In this document: positions 29,164 to 39,743 of the stretch, piece after piece
How positions within the stretch are numbered: the first letter of the stretch is position 1
Layout of the letters: each line of letters starts with the position of its first letter
Assembly: GCF_009720525.1 (NCBI RefSeq)
Contig: NZ_CP043930.1
Location: 3,008,501-3,072,500 of the forward strand
DNA from: Gimesia benthica
GTDB lineage: Bacteria; Planctomycetota; Planctomycetia; Planctomycetales; Planctomycetaceae
Direction: 5' to 3'
Length of the DNA stretch: 64,000 nucleotides
Notes under the pieces: generated by a model
Databases searched by the model: none
Seen by the model: only the letters and a program-made list of their open reading frames with translations
What the model was told of the DNA's origin: nothing
Made by a program: the position numbers and the translations under genes

Positions 29164-30215
29164 CTACCAACTCCTCACAATCGTTGGTTTCAACGCGCAA
29201 CGCGTTTTAAAATTTGAGAAAGGGGTATCTGTTCGATGCTCGCCGCAAGATGTGGAACACATGCTGAGGACAGAGCAGACAACCGCTGAGGTCGTCGTGA
29301 GCAGAGAAGCAGTGCGCAGTGATTGCAGAACAATCTCTGTGTGAGCGAAAAACTGCTTGAGCCCCCTCTCGAAAAGAAGAGATTCGACAGTTCGAACTTT
29401 CACGGCCTGGTTGAGAGCGTCAACCGGCAGTCTGTGTGAAATCAGCTTCACGGTGCGGCTTCCATGCCTGGGGTTTTGGTTCCCATGAACAACTGGGAAT
29501 TTGGGTCAGTTTGGGGTGAATCGTGTCCGGTCTTCCATAACCGCTGACATTGATTCGATTGAATTGTCGGTTCCGTACGTTCGTGTACTATTTAATAGAA
29601 ATGGAATTCAGAATCCCATTTGTGACGGGTCACTTTGAATTACGCACCTCGCATACCAGAATCGCAATTTATTTTGCGAAAAATCAGCGAGAACGCGTAA
29701 ATACATTAAAGATTATTCCTTGTAAATAGGATTTCTTCTGGAAGCTTTTACAATCGCCTCTCAGAATCGCCGATTTGGTGACTTTTTTGCAAGGCATTGT
29801 AATTTTTACGCGATTTTTCGAGTTTTTTAAGCTCTGGCCCGAGGGGCCGATTTTAAAGGCCAGGCCCTTCCAATACCGGGGAATTTGCCAGGACTCGAAA
29901 ACTGGTTGTGTACTTTTTGGTCTCACGACAACTATAATAGTCAGTGGTCCCCAGCAGAGTGACTCTGGTATCCGGGGCCGTGTTGTTTTAACATAACCAC
30001 CATTATTGAAACAACTTATGCCCCTTGAGGCGTGAACCACTCCTCAAACACCTGCCTTGTACACAACGACAGTACCTCTGTCAGTCTGCTGACATCGAAC
30101 TCAAAACCACCCGGATTTAGCCCGATCAGTTGATTTGCCAGTCATTTTCGACTCTCAGGCCGTAGAAAACCTGGACCAAGCCGCCATGTATCGACCCGAA
30201 AGACAAACCCTGCTC
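29164..30215. other. 1.05-kb intergenic stretch without a credible gene
   Basis: It separates divergent genes. Frames of 95-118 codons occur on the minus strand but have no start context, domain or normal composition. An inverted repeat TTCCCA-N8-TGGGAA at 29480-29499 and a TATAAT at 29933-29938 could be regulatory. The part 29560-29830 is markedly more AT-rich than its surroundings. Nothing more can be supported. Confidence 0.5.
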
Positions 30216-31313
30216 ATGAAATCGTTCCCGCTCCTGCTCCTGATGCCCCTGCTGCTCCTGCCGATCGGCTGTGGAAAACAGGATGAGATTCACACCTATG
30301 AAGTCCCCAAAGAAGGAGCCGACCTCGGTCCGGCACAGGCCACCTCTGCAGAAGCAAAACCGACCCGCATGCTGGCAGCCATCCTGCCCGGCGATGGACA
30401 GAACTGGTTCTTCAAAATGACCGGGGCTCCCGAACAGGTCGCTGCTCAGTTTGAGACCTTCATCGAATTCCTCAAATCGGTGACCCTCAAAGCAGGTCAG
30501 CCCGAATGGAAGCTCCCCGCAGACTGGACTCAGACACCAGGCAGTTCCATGCGATTTGCCACCCTCAAAGTCAAAGACACAGATCCCCCACTCGAAATGT
30601 CGGTAATCCCCCTGCCGCCGAGTGGCACACTGGAAAACGTCAATCGCTGGCGTGACCAGGTGGGTCTGGCTCCCATTACCGAAAAAGACCTCACAGCAGC
30701 CGAAGGCGTTTCTCCCAGTCTGGACCAGGAACAGTTCACGCTGAAAGCCGGCGATAAAACAATCACGGTCGTCAGCCTGGATGGCAAGATGGCTGACAAC
30801 CCCATGAGCCGGGCTCCCTTCGCTTCCGGCATGATGGGTGGTGGCATGCCCGCACCGGGAGGCCCTGCCGCTTCCACGCCGCCGGCTGCCGCCGCACAGA
30901 TCAAATACGAAACTCCCTCAGGCTGGAAACCCGGTCGCAGCGGAGGCATGCGGAAAGCCGCCTTCAATGTCTCTGCCGACGGAGAGACCGGCGAAGTCAC
31001 CGTGATCGATCTTGCCAAAGACAGTTCTCCCCTGCTCCCGAATATCAACCGCTGGCGTGATCAGGTGAAACTCAAAGCCATTACCGACGCCGATCTGTCG
31101 GGGAACTCGGAGCAACTCAAAGCCGGGGATCTCGAAGCAACCTATGTCAAACTGATCGGCCCCGAAGGCGAAACACCACGACCGGCCATTCTGGGTGCCA
31201 TCATCTACCGGGACAATCTGGCCTGGTTCGTGAAGTTTACCGGCCCCGCCAGGCTGGCAGAAAAAGAGGAAGCGAACTTCAAAGAGTTTGTGAAGTCGAT
31301 CCGTTTTGAATAG
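30216..31313 (+). CDS. Lipoprotein with two tandem copies of an unknown domain
   Basis: The ATG at 30216 gives a lipoprotein signal, MKSFPLLLLMPLLLLPIGCGK, with the acylated Cys in the lipobox PIGC; upstream in-frame starts (TTG 30135, ATG 30186) would bury it. The mature ~345 residues hold two similar halves, each with a Trp-rich start (LPADWTQTPG / TPSGWKPGRSG), a MRFATLKV / MRKAAFNV strand, NRWRDQVGLAPIT / NRWRDQVKLKAIT and a short C-terminal strand. A WFFKMTG / WFVKFTG motif also occurs at both ends. The family is unknown to me. It lies 64 bp upstream of the cytochrome c assembly gene and may be co-transcribed with it. Confidence 0.82.
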   Translation: MKSFPLLLLMPLLLLPIGCGKQDEIHTYEVPKEGADLGPAQATSAEAKPTRMLAAILPGDGQNWFFKMTGAPEQVAAQFETFIEFLKSVTLKAGQPEWKLPADWTQTPGSSMRFATLKVKDTDPPLEMSVIPLPPSGTLENVNRWRDQVGLAPITEKDLTAAEGVSPSLDQEQFTLKAGDKTITVVSLDGKMADNPMSRAPFASGMMGGGMPAPGGPAASTPPAAAAQIKYETPSGWKPGRSGGMRKAAFNVSADGETGEVTVIDLAKDSSPLLPNINRWRDQVKLKAITDADLSGNSEQLKAGDLEATYVKLIGPEGETPRPAILGAIIYRDNLAWFVKFTGPARLAEKEEANFKEFVKSIRFE

Positions 31314-31377
31314 TCCGGCCCCGGCCTGACCACACAATCCATTATTAGTTTTTGAGTCTGACCCTCAGGAAATCCGT

Positions 31378-34300
31378 ATGTCAACGAATACCCTCCCGGA
31401 AACATCTCACGAAACTGCCTCGCCCGAGTCCGGCTCTGGTTCCGCGAATTTCAATAAGCATTTTCTGAACTTCCTGATGCCCCTGGCCTCGCTGAAAATC
31501 ACAGTGGCCCTGTTCGCGATGGCCATCTTTATCATCCTGGCCGGAACCCTGGCCCAGGTCGAAAAAGATATCTGGGTTGTGATCGACGAATACTTCCGTA
31601 CCGCCATCGCCCGCATCGATTTCAAAATCTTCTTCCCCCCTTCCTTCTTCCCCGGCATCAAACCGGACAGCATCCCCGGTTTCTTCTACTTTCCGGGGGG
31701 CTGGCTCATCGGTTTTATGATGGGCGTCAACCTGTTGGCGGCGCACCTGATTCGTTTCAAAGTGCAGGGTAAAGGTAAAGAACGCACAATTGGCTGGAGC
31801 ATTATCGGCATCGGCCTGCTCCTTACCTGGCTGGTCATCGCCGGCGGTTCGAACAAAGACGGGTTCCAGGAATATTCGGTCATGAGCTGGCAGGTCCTCT
31901 GGTGGCTCTTTGAAGCAGGCCTCGCCCTGTCTGCCATCGGCGGTCTGGCTTTGTTCTTCCTGCTCCCCAAACATCGCAAAGTCGAACGTGGTCTCGCCAT
32001 CGGCGGCGCGATCATGCTGGGATTCCTGACCGCCTGGTTTATCTCCAAAGGGGATGCCGCCCGCTTCAGCGATTCCTCCATGCGGATTCTCTGGCAGTTG
32101 ATTAAAGCAACCTTCGTCGGTGTCGTACTGCTCGCCGGTTGTATTCCGCTCTTCAAGAAACGGGCCGGGGTCGTGCTCCTGCACGCCGGTGTCGGCCTGA
32201 TGATGCTCAGCGAACTCATCGTGGGCACCATGGCTGTGGAAACACAGATGACCGTCTCCGAAGGTCAGACAACCAATTTCGTCCAGGATATCCGCGAGAT
32301 CGAACTGGCCGTCATCGATAAAACTGATCCCCAGAAGGATCGCGTCACCGTCATCCCCAAATCGATCCTGCTCAAAAATCGCGAAGGCGTCGTCTCAGAT
32401 CCCGCACTCCCCTTCGATTACGAACTGATCCACTACTACCAGAACTCGTCGCTCCGCAAGATTTCATCGCTGACCGCTGAAGAGAAAAAAGCGGCCGAAA
32501 ACCCCGCTACGACCGGCGTCGGTAAAGAATGGATCGCCCTGCCGGTACGAAATACCGCGGGTACCGATATGGGAGGCGGCGTCGACATCCCGGCAGCTTA
32601 CATTAAAATTATCGACAAAAAGAGCAAAGAGTCTCTGGGAGTCTACCTGGTCAGCCTCGATCTCTCGTTGCGGGACTTCGGCGAACAGGTTGTCGTTGAT
32701 GGCACTCCCTACGAGCTCTTCCTGCGGTTCAAACGCTACTACAAAGACTACACCGTCAAACTGATCGATGTCCGCAAGGATGATTACGCCGGTACCAGCA
32801 CGGTGCAGAACTATTCTTCCGATATCCGCCTCGTTGACAACGAACGCAACGTCGACCGCGATGTGCATATCTGGATGAATAACCCGCTGCGGTACAGTGG
32901 AGAAACGTTCTACCAGAGCGGTTATCACCAGGATCCCCGTACGGGCGAAGAGACGACTACCCTCTCCGTCGTCACTAACATGGGCTGGATGATTCCGTAT
33001 GTCTCCTGCATGATCGTTGTGGTTGGCATGTTCTATCACTTCATGATCACCCTGCTCCGCTATCTCGGCCGCCGCGAAAAACAGCGCACCGAACCTAAAG
33101 CGATTGAAGAGTTCGCCGTGGACAAGTCGGGAGAAATGACTCCCGCACTCCAGCGCAAACTGCGCAGCGAAAAACTCCAGAAATATCTGATTCCGATTAC
33201 CATCTTCATCATCTTTGGCGGCTACCTGATGGGCAAAGCCGTTGTGCGGAAACCCGACGCCAATCAGATGAATCTCTACAAGTTCGGCGAACTGCCCGTC
33301 CTCTACCAGGGACGCGCCAAACCCATCGACACACTGGCCCGTAACAGTCTGCGAATCGTCTCAGGCAAGCAGACCTTCAAAGACTCAGACGGAAAAACAC
33401 AGCCCGCCATCAAATGGTTCCTCGATACCATCGCCAACCCGGAAGCTTCGTTCAAGCACCGGGTCTTCCGTATTGAAAACCCGGAACTGCTCACCGTGCT
33501 GGGTCTCAAACGCCGCGAAGGGTTTCGTTATTCCTTCGAAGACTTCATCGAAAAACTGCCCGAACTCACCCGGCAGGCTGAACTCGCCCGCAAGGCAGGC
33601 AAAGGCCAGGCAAGCCTCTTCCAGTCCCGTGTGCTGGAACTGGAAAAGAAAATCGGCATCGTCGATCTGCTCATGCAGGCCTTCAATCCACCACAGATCC
33701 GCCCGGAAAATGCACGTCAGGATGTGATGGAAGCCTTCCGGCGACAGGAACTGCTGGCACAACGTAATCCGCCGCTGGCGATTCCTCCCAAGCTTCTGGA
33801 AGACAAGGATGACCAGAAACCGGAAACCGCCACCGACGATCAGTGGCAGACCTATTCCGCTTCCTGGCTGCGTGATCTGCTGAGCCTCAGCGTCAATAAC
33901 GAAAAAGAAAACGAAGCCACCCAGGCCTGGACGGGAATTCTCGTCGCTTATTCACGCGATAATGTCGCCGATTTCAACAAACAGGTCCAGGACTACCAGA
34001 GCTGGCTGAATCGGAACCGTGCCGATCTGCCACATACCAGCCTGAATAAGATCGACTTCGAAGCGTTCTACAATCACTTCGAACCCTGCTACTATGCCGC
34101 CGTGCTGTATCTGTTCGCGTTTGTGCTGGTCTGCCTCTCCTTCCTGTTCCTGCAGCGACCACTGGGCAGTGCCGCCTTCTGGCTGATCGTGCTCACATTC
34201 GTGGTACACACGTTCGCGCTGATCGCTCGCATCTATATCTCGGGCCGTCCCCCGGTGACCAACCTCTACTCCTCTGCCGTCTTTATCGGCTGGGGTGCAG

Positions 34301-34992
34301 TGCTGGCGGGGATCGTGATTGAACGCATCAATCACATGGGCATTGGAAACCTGCTGGCCTCAGTCGCCGGTTTCTCAACACTGCTGATCGCACACATGCT
34401 CGCCGGTGATGGTGATACCATGGCCGTCCTGCAGGCGGTGCTGGATACACAGTTCTGGCTCGCCACTCACGTGGTCTGCATCACCCTCGGTTACGCTGCG
34501 ACTTTTGTAGCTGGTCTTCTGGGACTGTTCTATATCCTCTGGGGCACCTTAACGCCCCGCATGACAGCCGATGCAGGCAAAGAAATCATTCGCATGCTGT
34601 ATGGCGTGCTCTGCTTTGCCATCATCCTCAGCTTCTTCGGCACCGTACTCGGCGGTCTCTGGGCTGACGATTCCTGGGGCCGTTTCTGGGGCTGGGATCC
34701 CAAGGAAAACGGCGCACTGATTATTGTGCTCTGGAATGCTCTCGTCCTGCACGCCCGCTGGGGTGGCATGGTTAAAGATCGAGGCATGGCCATCCTCTCG
34801 ATCGGTGGGAACATCGTTACCAGCTGGTCCTGGTTCGGCGTTAATGAACTGGGCGTCGGTCTGCACTCTTACGGATTCACCGAAGGCGTACTTCTGGCAC
34901 TCGGTCTGTTCATGCTCTCGCAACTGGCCGTCATCGGCATCGGCCTGATTCCGCAGCGAAAGTGGTGGAGTTTCAAACAACGTCAGGCGTAA
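31378..34992 (+). CDS. Cytochrome c biogenesis protein, ResB-CcsA fusion
   Basis: A 1204-residue multi-pass protein with AGGAAA before the ATG. The N-terminal part is ResB/Ccs1-like: SLKITVALFAMAIFIILAGTLAQ at ~41-63, further membrane helices, then a large extracytoplasmic domain with YSGETFYQSGYHQDP before the last ResB helix. The C-terminal part is CcsA-like: a cluster of helices with external His residues and the haem-binding WWD-type motif WGWDPKENGAL at ~1103-1113. Together these form the system II haem lyase that exports haem and attaches it to CXXCH cytochromes. An extra ~230-residue charged region (about 640-900) lies between the halves. Such fusions are known in some bacterial lineages. 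Confidence 0.93.
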   Translation: MSTNTLPETSHETASPESGSGSANFNKHFLNFLMPLASLKITVALFAMAIFIILAGTLAQVEKDIWVVIDEYFRTAIARIDFKIFFPPSFFPGIKPDSIPGFFYFPGGWLIGFMMGVNLLAAHLIRFKVQGKGKERTIGWSIIGIGLLLTWLVIAGGSNKDGFQEYSVMSWQVLWWLFEAGLALSAIGGLALFFLLPKHRKVERGLAIGGAIMLGFLTAWFISKGDAARFSDSSMRILWQLIKATFVGVVLLAGCIPLFKKRAGVVLLHAGVGLMMLSELIVGTMAVETQMTVSEGQTTNFVQDIREIELAVIDKTDPQKDRVTVIPKSILLKNREGVVSDPALPFDYELIHYYQNSSLRKISSLTAEEKKAAENPATTGVGKEWIALPVRNTAGTDMGGGVDIPAAYIKIIDKKSKESLGVYLVSLDLSLRDFGEQVVVDGTPYELFLRFKRYYKDYTVKLIDVRKDDYAGTSTVQNYSSDIRLVDNERNVDRDVHIWMNNPLRYSGETFYQSGYHQDPRTGEETTTLSVVTNMGWMIPYVSCMIVVVGMFYHFMITLLRYLGRREKQRTEPKAIEEFAVDKSGEMTPALQRKLRSEKLQKYLIPITIFIIFGGYLMGKAVVRKPDANQMNLYKFGELPVLYQGRAKPIDTLARNSLRIVSGKQTFKDSDGKTQPAIKWFLDTIANPEASFKHRVFRIENPELLTVLGLKRREGFRYSFEDFIEKLPELTRQAELARKAGKGQASLFQSRVLELEKKIGIVDLLMQAFNPPQIRPENARQDVMEAFRRQELLAQRNPPLAIPPKLLEDKDDQKPETATDDQWQTYSASWLRDLLSLSVNNEKENEATQAWTGILVAYSRDNVADFNKQVQDYQSWLNRNRADLPHTSLNKIDFEAFYNHFEPCYYAAVLYLFAFVLVCLSFLFLQRPLGSAAFWLIVLTFVVHTFALIARIYISGRPPVTNLYSSAVFIGWGAVLAGIVIERINHMGIGNLLASVAGFSTLLIAHMLAGDGDTMAVLQAVLDTQFWLATHVVCITLGYAATFVAGLLGLFYILWGTLTPRMTADAGKEIIRMLYGVLCFAIILSFFGTVLGGLWADDSWGRFWGWDPKENGALIIVLWNALVLHARWGGMVKDRGMAILSIGGNIVTSWSWFGVNELGVGLHSYGFTEGVLLALGLFMLSQLAVIGIGLIPQRKWWSFKQRQA

Positions 34993-35344
34993 CTATCAGC
35001 GGGGCGAAGAACCGGTTACAAGGTATCAATCTGGAGACGGGGAGCGCATCTGACCCCGCAACAAGGTCGGACCTGCGCGCTGCTGGGGCTCGGATCCTAC
35101 CAGAACACAACCGACTGGCTCCTGCCTTAATCCAGACACTCCCCGAATACTGCACAGTCTCCCACTGATTTCACAGCCGCCATACTAACGCGCCAACCGT
35201 CATCTTTTACCAGCTTTGACTGAGCCGATCTGTACAACACACAGTGTGCACTTCTGATAGCCTGCAGGGTTTTACCGTTCAGATCGAAAGTAGTGACAGA
35301 CGAATATTCCAGATAACCACTGTACTCTCTCTGGAATGGAATCC
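34993..35344 (+). other. 352-bp intergenic stretch before the autotransporter-like gene
   Basis: No gene, tRNA or clear terminator was seen. It probably contains the promoter and leader of the next gene. An ACACACAGTGTGCAC imperfect palindrome at ~35239-35253 is the only notable sequence. Confidence 0.45.
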
Positions 35345-38158
35345 ATGAAACGACTGTACTTCGCCCTGCTGTTGGTCCTGTGTGGCACCGCCTGCCCCCT
35401 CTCTGCAGATACCTTCGATCCTGAACCGGTAGACCCCGGCTTCGAAGGAGGCCAGGTCAGTGGCGATGTCAGCGAACTGTTCGGCGACTCTGCCTGGTTC
35501 GGCCGCTATCGCCCGCATGTCGGCTACCGCTACCAGGCTGGAGACACCATCGGACGGATCGGCGGGCTTTCCTCCTTTGATGCATTCTTCCCCGTGCTGG
35601 AAGGCGATGACAGTGACTGGCTGATGTTCATCGACGCCCGCCTGCTCCTGGGTGACGACAACCACAACCTCGGCTCCAACGTGGGTCTCGGTGCCCGTCA
35701 GTATCTGCCCGAATATCAGCGGACCATCGGGGGCTATATCTACCATGACACCCGCGATGCCGGCTACGCCAACTTCGATCAGATTTCCGGCGGTATTGAA
35801 ACTTTGGGTGATATCTGGGACGCCCGCCTCAACTGGTACGTCCCCACCGGCACCACCCGCAAGCAATACGCCACCACACACGTCAACAATGGTGGCGGCT
35901 ACCAGTTCATCGGCCACTACCTGTATGGCGGCACATTCACCCGTTACTACCAGGCCGCGATGAAAGGCCTCGACATGGAAGCGGGTGCCAAATTCTACAC
36001 CAATGACTACATGGACCTCCGCGCCTACGCGGGCTGGTACCACTTCCAGGCTTCCGGCAGCCCACAGGCCTGGGGCTGGAAATCACGTGTCGAAAGCCGC
36101 ATCTCGGACATGGTCGCGTTGAATCTCAGCGTGCAGAATGACCGCGTCTTCGATACCACGGTCAACTTTTCCGTCGGCATTCAATGGCCCAGCATCACCG
36201 GACTCCGTAACGGCCCCCGCTCAGATCTCAAAGCCTGGGATCGTCTCGGGGAAAGCCCCGAACGACTTCGCGCCATCGTTGTCGACAACCAGGAAGTCCA
36301 GGATCCTAACGGCGGCCTGATTATCAATCCATCGACAGGGAATCCGTACTACTTCATGCACGTCGCCACCGGTGGTAACAGCGATGGTTCCTACGAAGAT
36401 CCCTACGCCACCCTCGCCGCTGCCTTCGCTGACCCACGCACACAGCAGGGCGACCTGATCGTCTACGATCACCGCGACGGTTCGGAAACCGGTAACTTCG
36501 TCCTGGCTGATAATACACAGGTCCTCTCCGAGGGACCCGCACAGTTCATCAACTCCCAGTTCGGATCGATCCAGCTCCCCGACTCCGGCACCGGCATCAA
36601 CCCGGACATCACCGGCAGCTTCACGATGAGTAATAACAGCGTCCTCTCCGGCTTCGATATTACGACCGCCTCCGGAGATTCAATCATTGCTAACGGCGTC
36701 GGAAATATTCGGATTGCCAACAGCACGATTACAAATACATCGACAGGCAATGGCATTAATCTGGAGCAAGTGACTGGTACCATCACTGTTGAAAATACCC
36801 CGATCATGAAAACCAATGGACGGGCACTGCGAATTCTCGGTGGTGACGCAGATATTACTTTCACCAACAGTACCATTACAGCCAACAATGGTTCGGTCTC
36901 TGTCGATATCCAGCAAAACGCAGGCTCGGTTCAGCTTGGCCAGTTGAATATCACAGATTCCAACTTTGATGTTTTCGTTTCCAGCGGCACAGCGGACGTC
37001 ACAATCGAAGAATTGAACAGTACAAACTCTGTGAACGGAGCTCTGGATATAAGTAACCATAACGGCTCCGTCACATTGAATGGTGGTACGTTTAACGGCG
37101 GCAGCACGGGAGTCGACATCTTCGCCTCACAGAATGTGACGATCCAAAATGTGACCATGAATGCCCCGACCGGTAACGGAATCCGAGCCAATGGAATTAC
37201 GAATTTCAATTTCTCAAACAATACGATCAATAACGCCAGTCAAGATGCGATTTCAGTCAGCGATGCCTCCGGGACAGGCACCATCAGCAACAACAAAATT
37301 CACAGTATTGTCACCGCTTTTGACAATGCGATTGAAGTCACCACAAATGGGGACATCACCCTCAACATCGATGACAACATCATCGACAGTCTGCTCACCA
37401 TCGGCAATAACGGTATCGATGTCACCGCGAATTCAGGAATCGCCAACATCAACATCCGTAATAACCAGATCACCAGTATCGCCAATGGATTCGGAGACGC
37501 GATTTCGTTCACGGGTAACTCTACCAGCGTCATGAATACCTTCATCGCTTACAACAAAATTAACAACACCCTGGGTGGTTTCGGCGATGCCATCGACGTC
37601 CGTATCAATAATGGTTCGGCCAGCACCATCATCACGGAAAACATCATCGACTCCGACGACCTGATCAATATCTTCGGCAGTGGCGTCTATCTCAATCTGG
37701 ACACCACAGGCAGTACAACCTCCTATATCACGAAGAACACGATCTCTGACGATACCAACGCAGCCCTGTTCAACGACGGTATTGCCCTGGAAATTGACCG
37801 CGGTACCAACCACGAAGTCTTTATCAACGAAAACCACATCGCCCAGTCCGGGGGAATCTTCGATGACGGGATTGAAATCCTGATGGCGAACGGAATCGGT
37901 GCCTCCGCCAATGTCCAGATCCACGAGAATACGCTCAACGGCAGTACCGGGATTGGTGGACGTGGTCTCGATGTCGCTGTCTTCTCACCAGATCAGATCT
38001 TCCTGGATGTCATGGATAACACGACCGACACCGCACTCGACTTCTTCGCTGGTGTAGGTGGAACCATCAACATCACCGATCTGCCGAATCTGTCTGCCAA
38101 CAACAACGGCGCTACAGTCAACCTGCTCGGACCGGGAACCATCCAGAACGCCCCTTAA
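35345..38158 (+). CDS. Inverse autotransporter-like outer membrane protein with beta-helix passenger
   Basis: From the ATG at 35345 (937 residues; an ATG three codons upstream is equivalent) there is a signal peptide MKRLYFALLLVLCGTACPLSA. Residues ~40-290 resemble the inverse autotransporter/intimin beta-barrel: RYRPHVGYRYQAGD, MFIDARLLLGDDNHNLGSNVGLGARQY, GGYIYHDTRDAGY, DIWDARLNWYVPTG, MVALNLSVQNDRVFDTTVNFSVGIQW. The remaining ~640 residues are a right-handed parallel beta-helix of short Asn/Thr/Ile-rich rungs (TITVENTPIMKTNGRAL, NFNFSNNTINNASQDAIS). In enterobacteria such proteins secrete their own C-terminal passenger across the outer membrane. An adhesin or surface-enzyme role is plausible. 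It stands as a single gene. Confidence 0.83.
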   Translation: MKRLYFALLLVLCGTACPLSADTFDPEPVDPGFEGGQVSGDVSELFGDSAWFGRYRPHVGYRYQAGDTIGRIGGLSSFDAFFPVLEGDDSDWLMFIDARLLLGDDNHNLGSNVGLGARQYLPEYQRTIGGYIYHDTRDAGYANFDQISGGIETLGDIWDARLNWYVPTGTTRKQYATTHVNNGGGYQFIGHYLYGGTFTRYYQAAMKGLDMEAGAKFYTNDYMDLRAYAGWYHFQASGSPQAWGWKSRVESRISDMVALNLSVQNDRVFDTTVNFSVGIQWPSITGLRNGPRSDLKAWDRLGESPERLRAIVVDNQEVQDPNGGLIINPSTGNPYYFMHVATGGNSDGSYEDPYATLAAAFADPRTQQGDLIVYDHRDGSETGNFVLADNTQVLSEGPAQFINSQFGSIQLPDSGTGINPDITGSFTMSNNSVLSGFDITTASGDSIIANGVGNIRIANSTITNTSTGNGINLEQVTGTITVENTPIMKTNGRALRILGGDADITFTNSTITANNGSVSVDIQQNAGSVQLGQLNITDSNFDVFVSSGTADVTIEELNSTNSVNGALDISNHNGSVTLNGGTFNGGSTGVDIFASQNVTIQNVTMNAPTGNGIRANGITNFNFSNNTINNASQDAISVSDASGTGTISNNKIHSIVTAFDNAIEVTTNGDITLNIDDNIIDSLLTIGNNGIDVTANSGIANINIRNNQITSIANGFGDAISFTGNSTSVMNTFIAYNKINNTLGGFGDAIDVRINNGSASTIITENIIDSDDLINIFGSGVYLNLDTTGSTTSYITKNTISDDTNAALFNDGIALEIDRGTNHEVFINENHIAQSGGIFDDGIEILMANGIGASANVQIHENTLNGSTGIGGRGLDVAVFSPDQIFLDVMDNTTDTALDFFAGVGGTINITDLPNLSANNNGATVNLLGPGTIQNAP

Positions 38159-38204
38159 TAGACAGAATCAAGCCCACACCAGCTGATTGATTTAAATTAT
38201 CCAC

Positions 38205-39560
38205 TCAGGGTTTCGAGTCGACGATCGGGCGATGCCGTTCGATCTGGGATTTGAAATCACCCAGGCTCTGCCAGTACAGCGGATGATTCAGGTCCACTTC
38301 CGTGACCGCAACAGTCCCCCATTCTTTGGCCTGTGCCAGTGGCTTGCCGTCGTGTCCATAGATGGCTGAGATCATCCAGTTGGAAGAAGTATCGGTGTAA
38401 GTACTGCTGATGACATAGACATGATTTTCACAGGCGCGGGCAGCACCGAGAAGAGGATTGCAGCCCCAGACGGGCCAGGCGATGACTTCGGCTCCATTCT
38501 TACTCAACTCGCGGGCCACTTCCGGAAAGAAACCATCGTAGCAGACCATCATACCGACTTTACCAAAGCGGGTTTCAAAAACGGGATACTCGCTTCCCGG
38601 TGTCACTCCCCCTTCAATCTCGCCGCGAGGCAGCGTGACTTTGCGATATTTACCGACGACTTCTCCATCGGGGCCGATCAGAACGGCAACGTTGTAAACC
38701 AGGTGCGCCGCCCGTTCATACAGGCCAACAACAATATACAGATCATGTTTTTTGGCAAGTTCACCAAAGTACTTCGTGGAAGGTCCGGGAATCGGTTCTG
38801 CGGTTTCTGCGTATGACAAACCGGTGCCATACACGGTAATCGACTCCGGCAGTACCACCAGATCGGCTTTCTGTTCCGCAGCCTGCTCTATCAACGCTGC
38901 GAACTGGGCCGGTTTATCACTCGGTTTTTTTCCGGCCTGTGGTCGATGATGAATAGTCGCCAGGCGTACGATGCGGGGCTTTAAATCTTCCGTCTGATTG
39001 AAACCAATCTTGCTCCAGAGAATTCTGGAATAAGGAGCCCCCCAGCGAAAATGTAATTCGACCTGCGCCTGCGACGCTTTTTCCGGTGCTCGGTAAACGC
39101 CCGCGACTTTCGTCCAGCCGGAAATCGTTTCCTGATCGCCCGGGAACTCGGGTTCGGCCCGGGGATGTTCGCCCGGCCGATAGGAGGCAAACGAGGGCTT
39201 ATCACGTGTGATCCGTTTCCCGTTCTGATCCAGCCAGATTAACCGGGCGATTCCAGCCCGCCGAACCAGATTGATGCCTTCGGTTTTGCGAAGTGCTGTG
39301 AATTCGTAAGTCTTCCCTCCTTTGACGGGAAAGGATTTCTGCAGATGCCCCATCAGGCCTTCGCGGCCATCCGCCTGGATCAGAAAGGCTCCTTGCCGAC
39401 CGGGCCCTGCGTCTGCCTTCCAGGAAATCTCAGGTCGCAGTTCTTCCCGCGGCGTCATCGCCTGCCAGCCATCGTGCAATCCCGGTTCTCCAGCATGTCC
39501 TGCTGCCTGACAGATTACCAGAAGAGAAAGGAAACACGATAAGCCAGATACACGTTTCAT
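38205..39560 (-). CDS. Secreted carbon-nitrogen hydrolase (nitrilase superfamily)
   Basis: The start is taken at the ATG 39560: it gives the signal peptide [21 protein letters not shown] and has GGAG upstream, whereas the longer in-frame ATG at 39737 adds 59 residues unlike a leader. Of the 451 residues, ~25-215 form a beta-sandwich-like module ([28 protein letters not shown]). The C-terminal ~235 form the nitrilase domain with the triad Glu (LVVLPESI), Lys ([12 protein letters not shown]) and Cys340 ([11 protein letters not shown]). It hydrolyses a non-peptide C-N bond, probably an amide, outside the cytoplasm; the substrate is unknown. The gene is next to glnA on the same strand, which may be chance. 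Confidence 0.88.
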   Translation of the reverse strand: MKRVSGLSCFLSLLVICQAAGHAGEPGLHDGWQAMTPREELRPEISWKADAGPGRQGAFLIQADGREGLMGHLQKSFPVKGGKTYEFTALRKTEGINLVRRAGIARLIWLDQNGKRITRDKPSFASYRPGEHPRAEPEFPGDQETISGWTKVAGVYRAPEKASQAQVELHFRWGAPYSRILWSKIGFNQTEDLKPRIVRLATIHHRPQAGKKPSDKPAQFAALIEQAAEQKADLVVLPESITVYGTGLSYAETAEPIPGPSTKYFGELAKKHDLYIVVGLYERAAHLVYNVAVLIGPDGEVVGKYRKVTLPRGEIEGGVTPGSEYPVFETRFGKVGMMVCYDGFFPEVARELSKNGAEVIAWPVWGCNPLLGAARACENHVYVISSTYTDTSSNWMISAIYGHDGKPLAQAKEWGTVAVTEVDLNHPLYWQSLGDFKSQIERHRPIVDSKP

Positions 39561-39743
39561 GAGGACTTCTCCGGAAACTGAAATACTTTCTGATGCGATT
39601 GACTGGAAACAGGATAGAGTCCTGCCCCAATTATGGTAACACATCAGCCAGAGTAAGACAGTAAAAAACATCGTATACGCACGATGAACGGTCCCACGGA
39701 ATCGCGAGCGAAAAGAATCTTGTCTTCTGAAACGCAAGTCAGA

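Noticed and set aside
29684-30040. Minus-strand frame of 118 codons in the long intergenic stretch
   Set aside because: No ribosome binding site, no domain, and it overlaps AT-rich non-coding sequence.
35279-36043. Minus-strand open frame of 254 codons (Val/Gly-rich)
   Set aside because: Complement of the autotransporter barrel coding sequence; repetitive composition results from the opposite frame.
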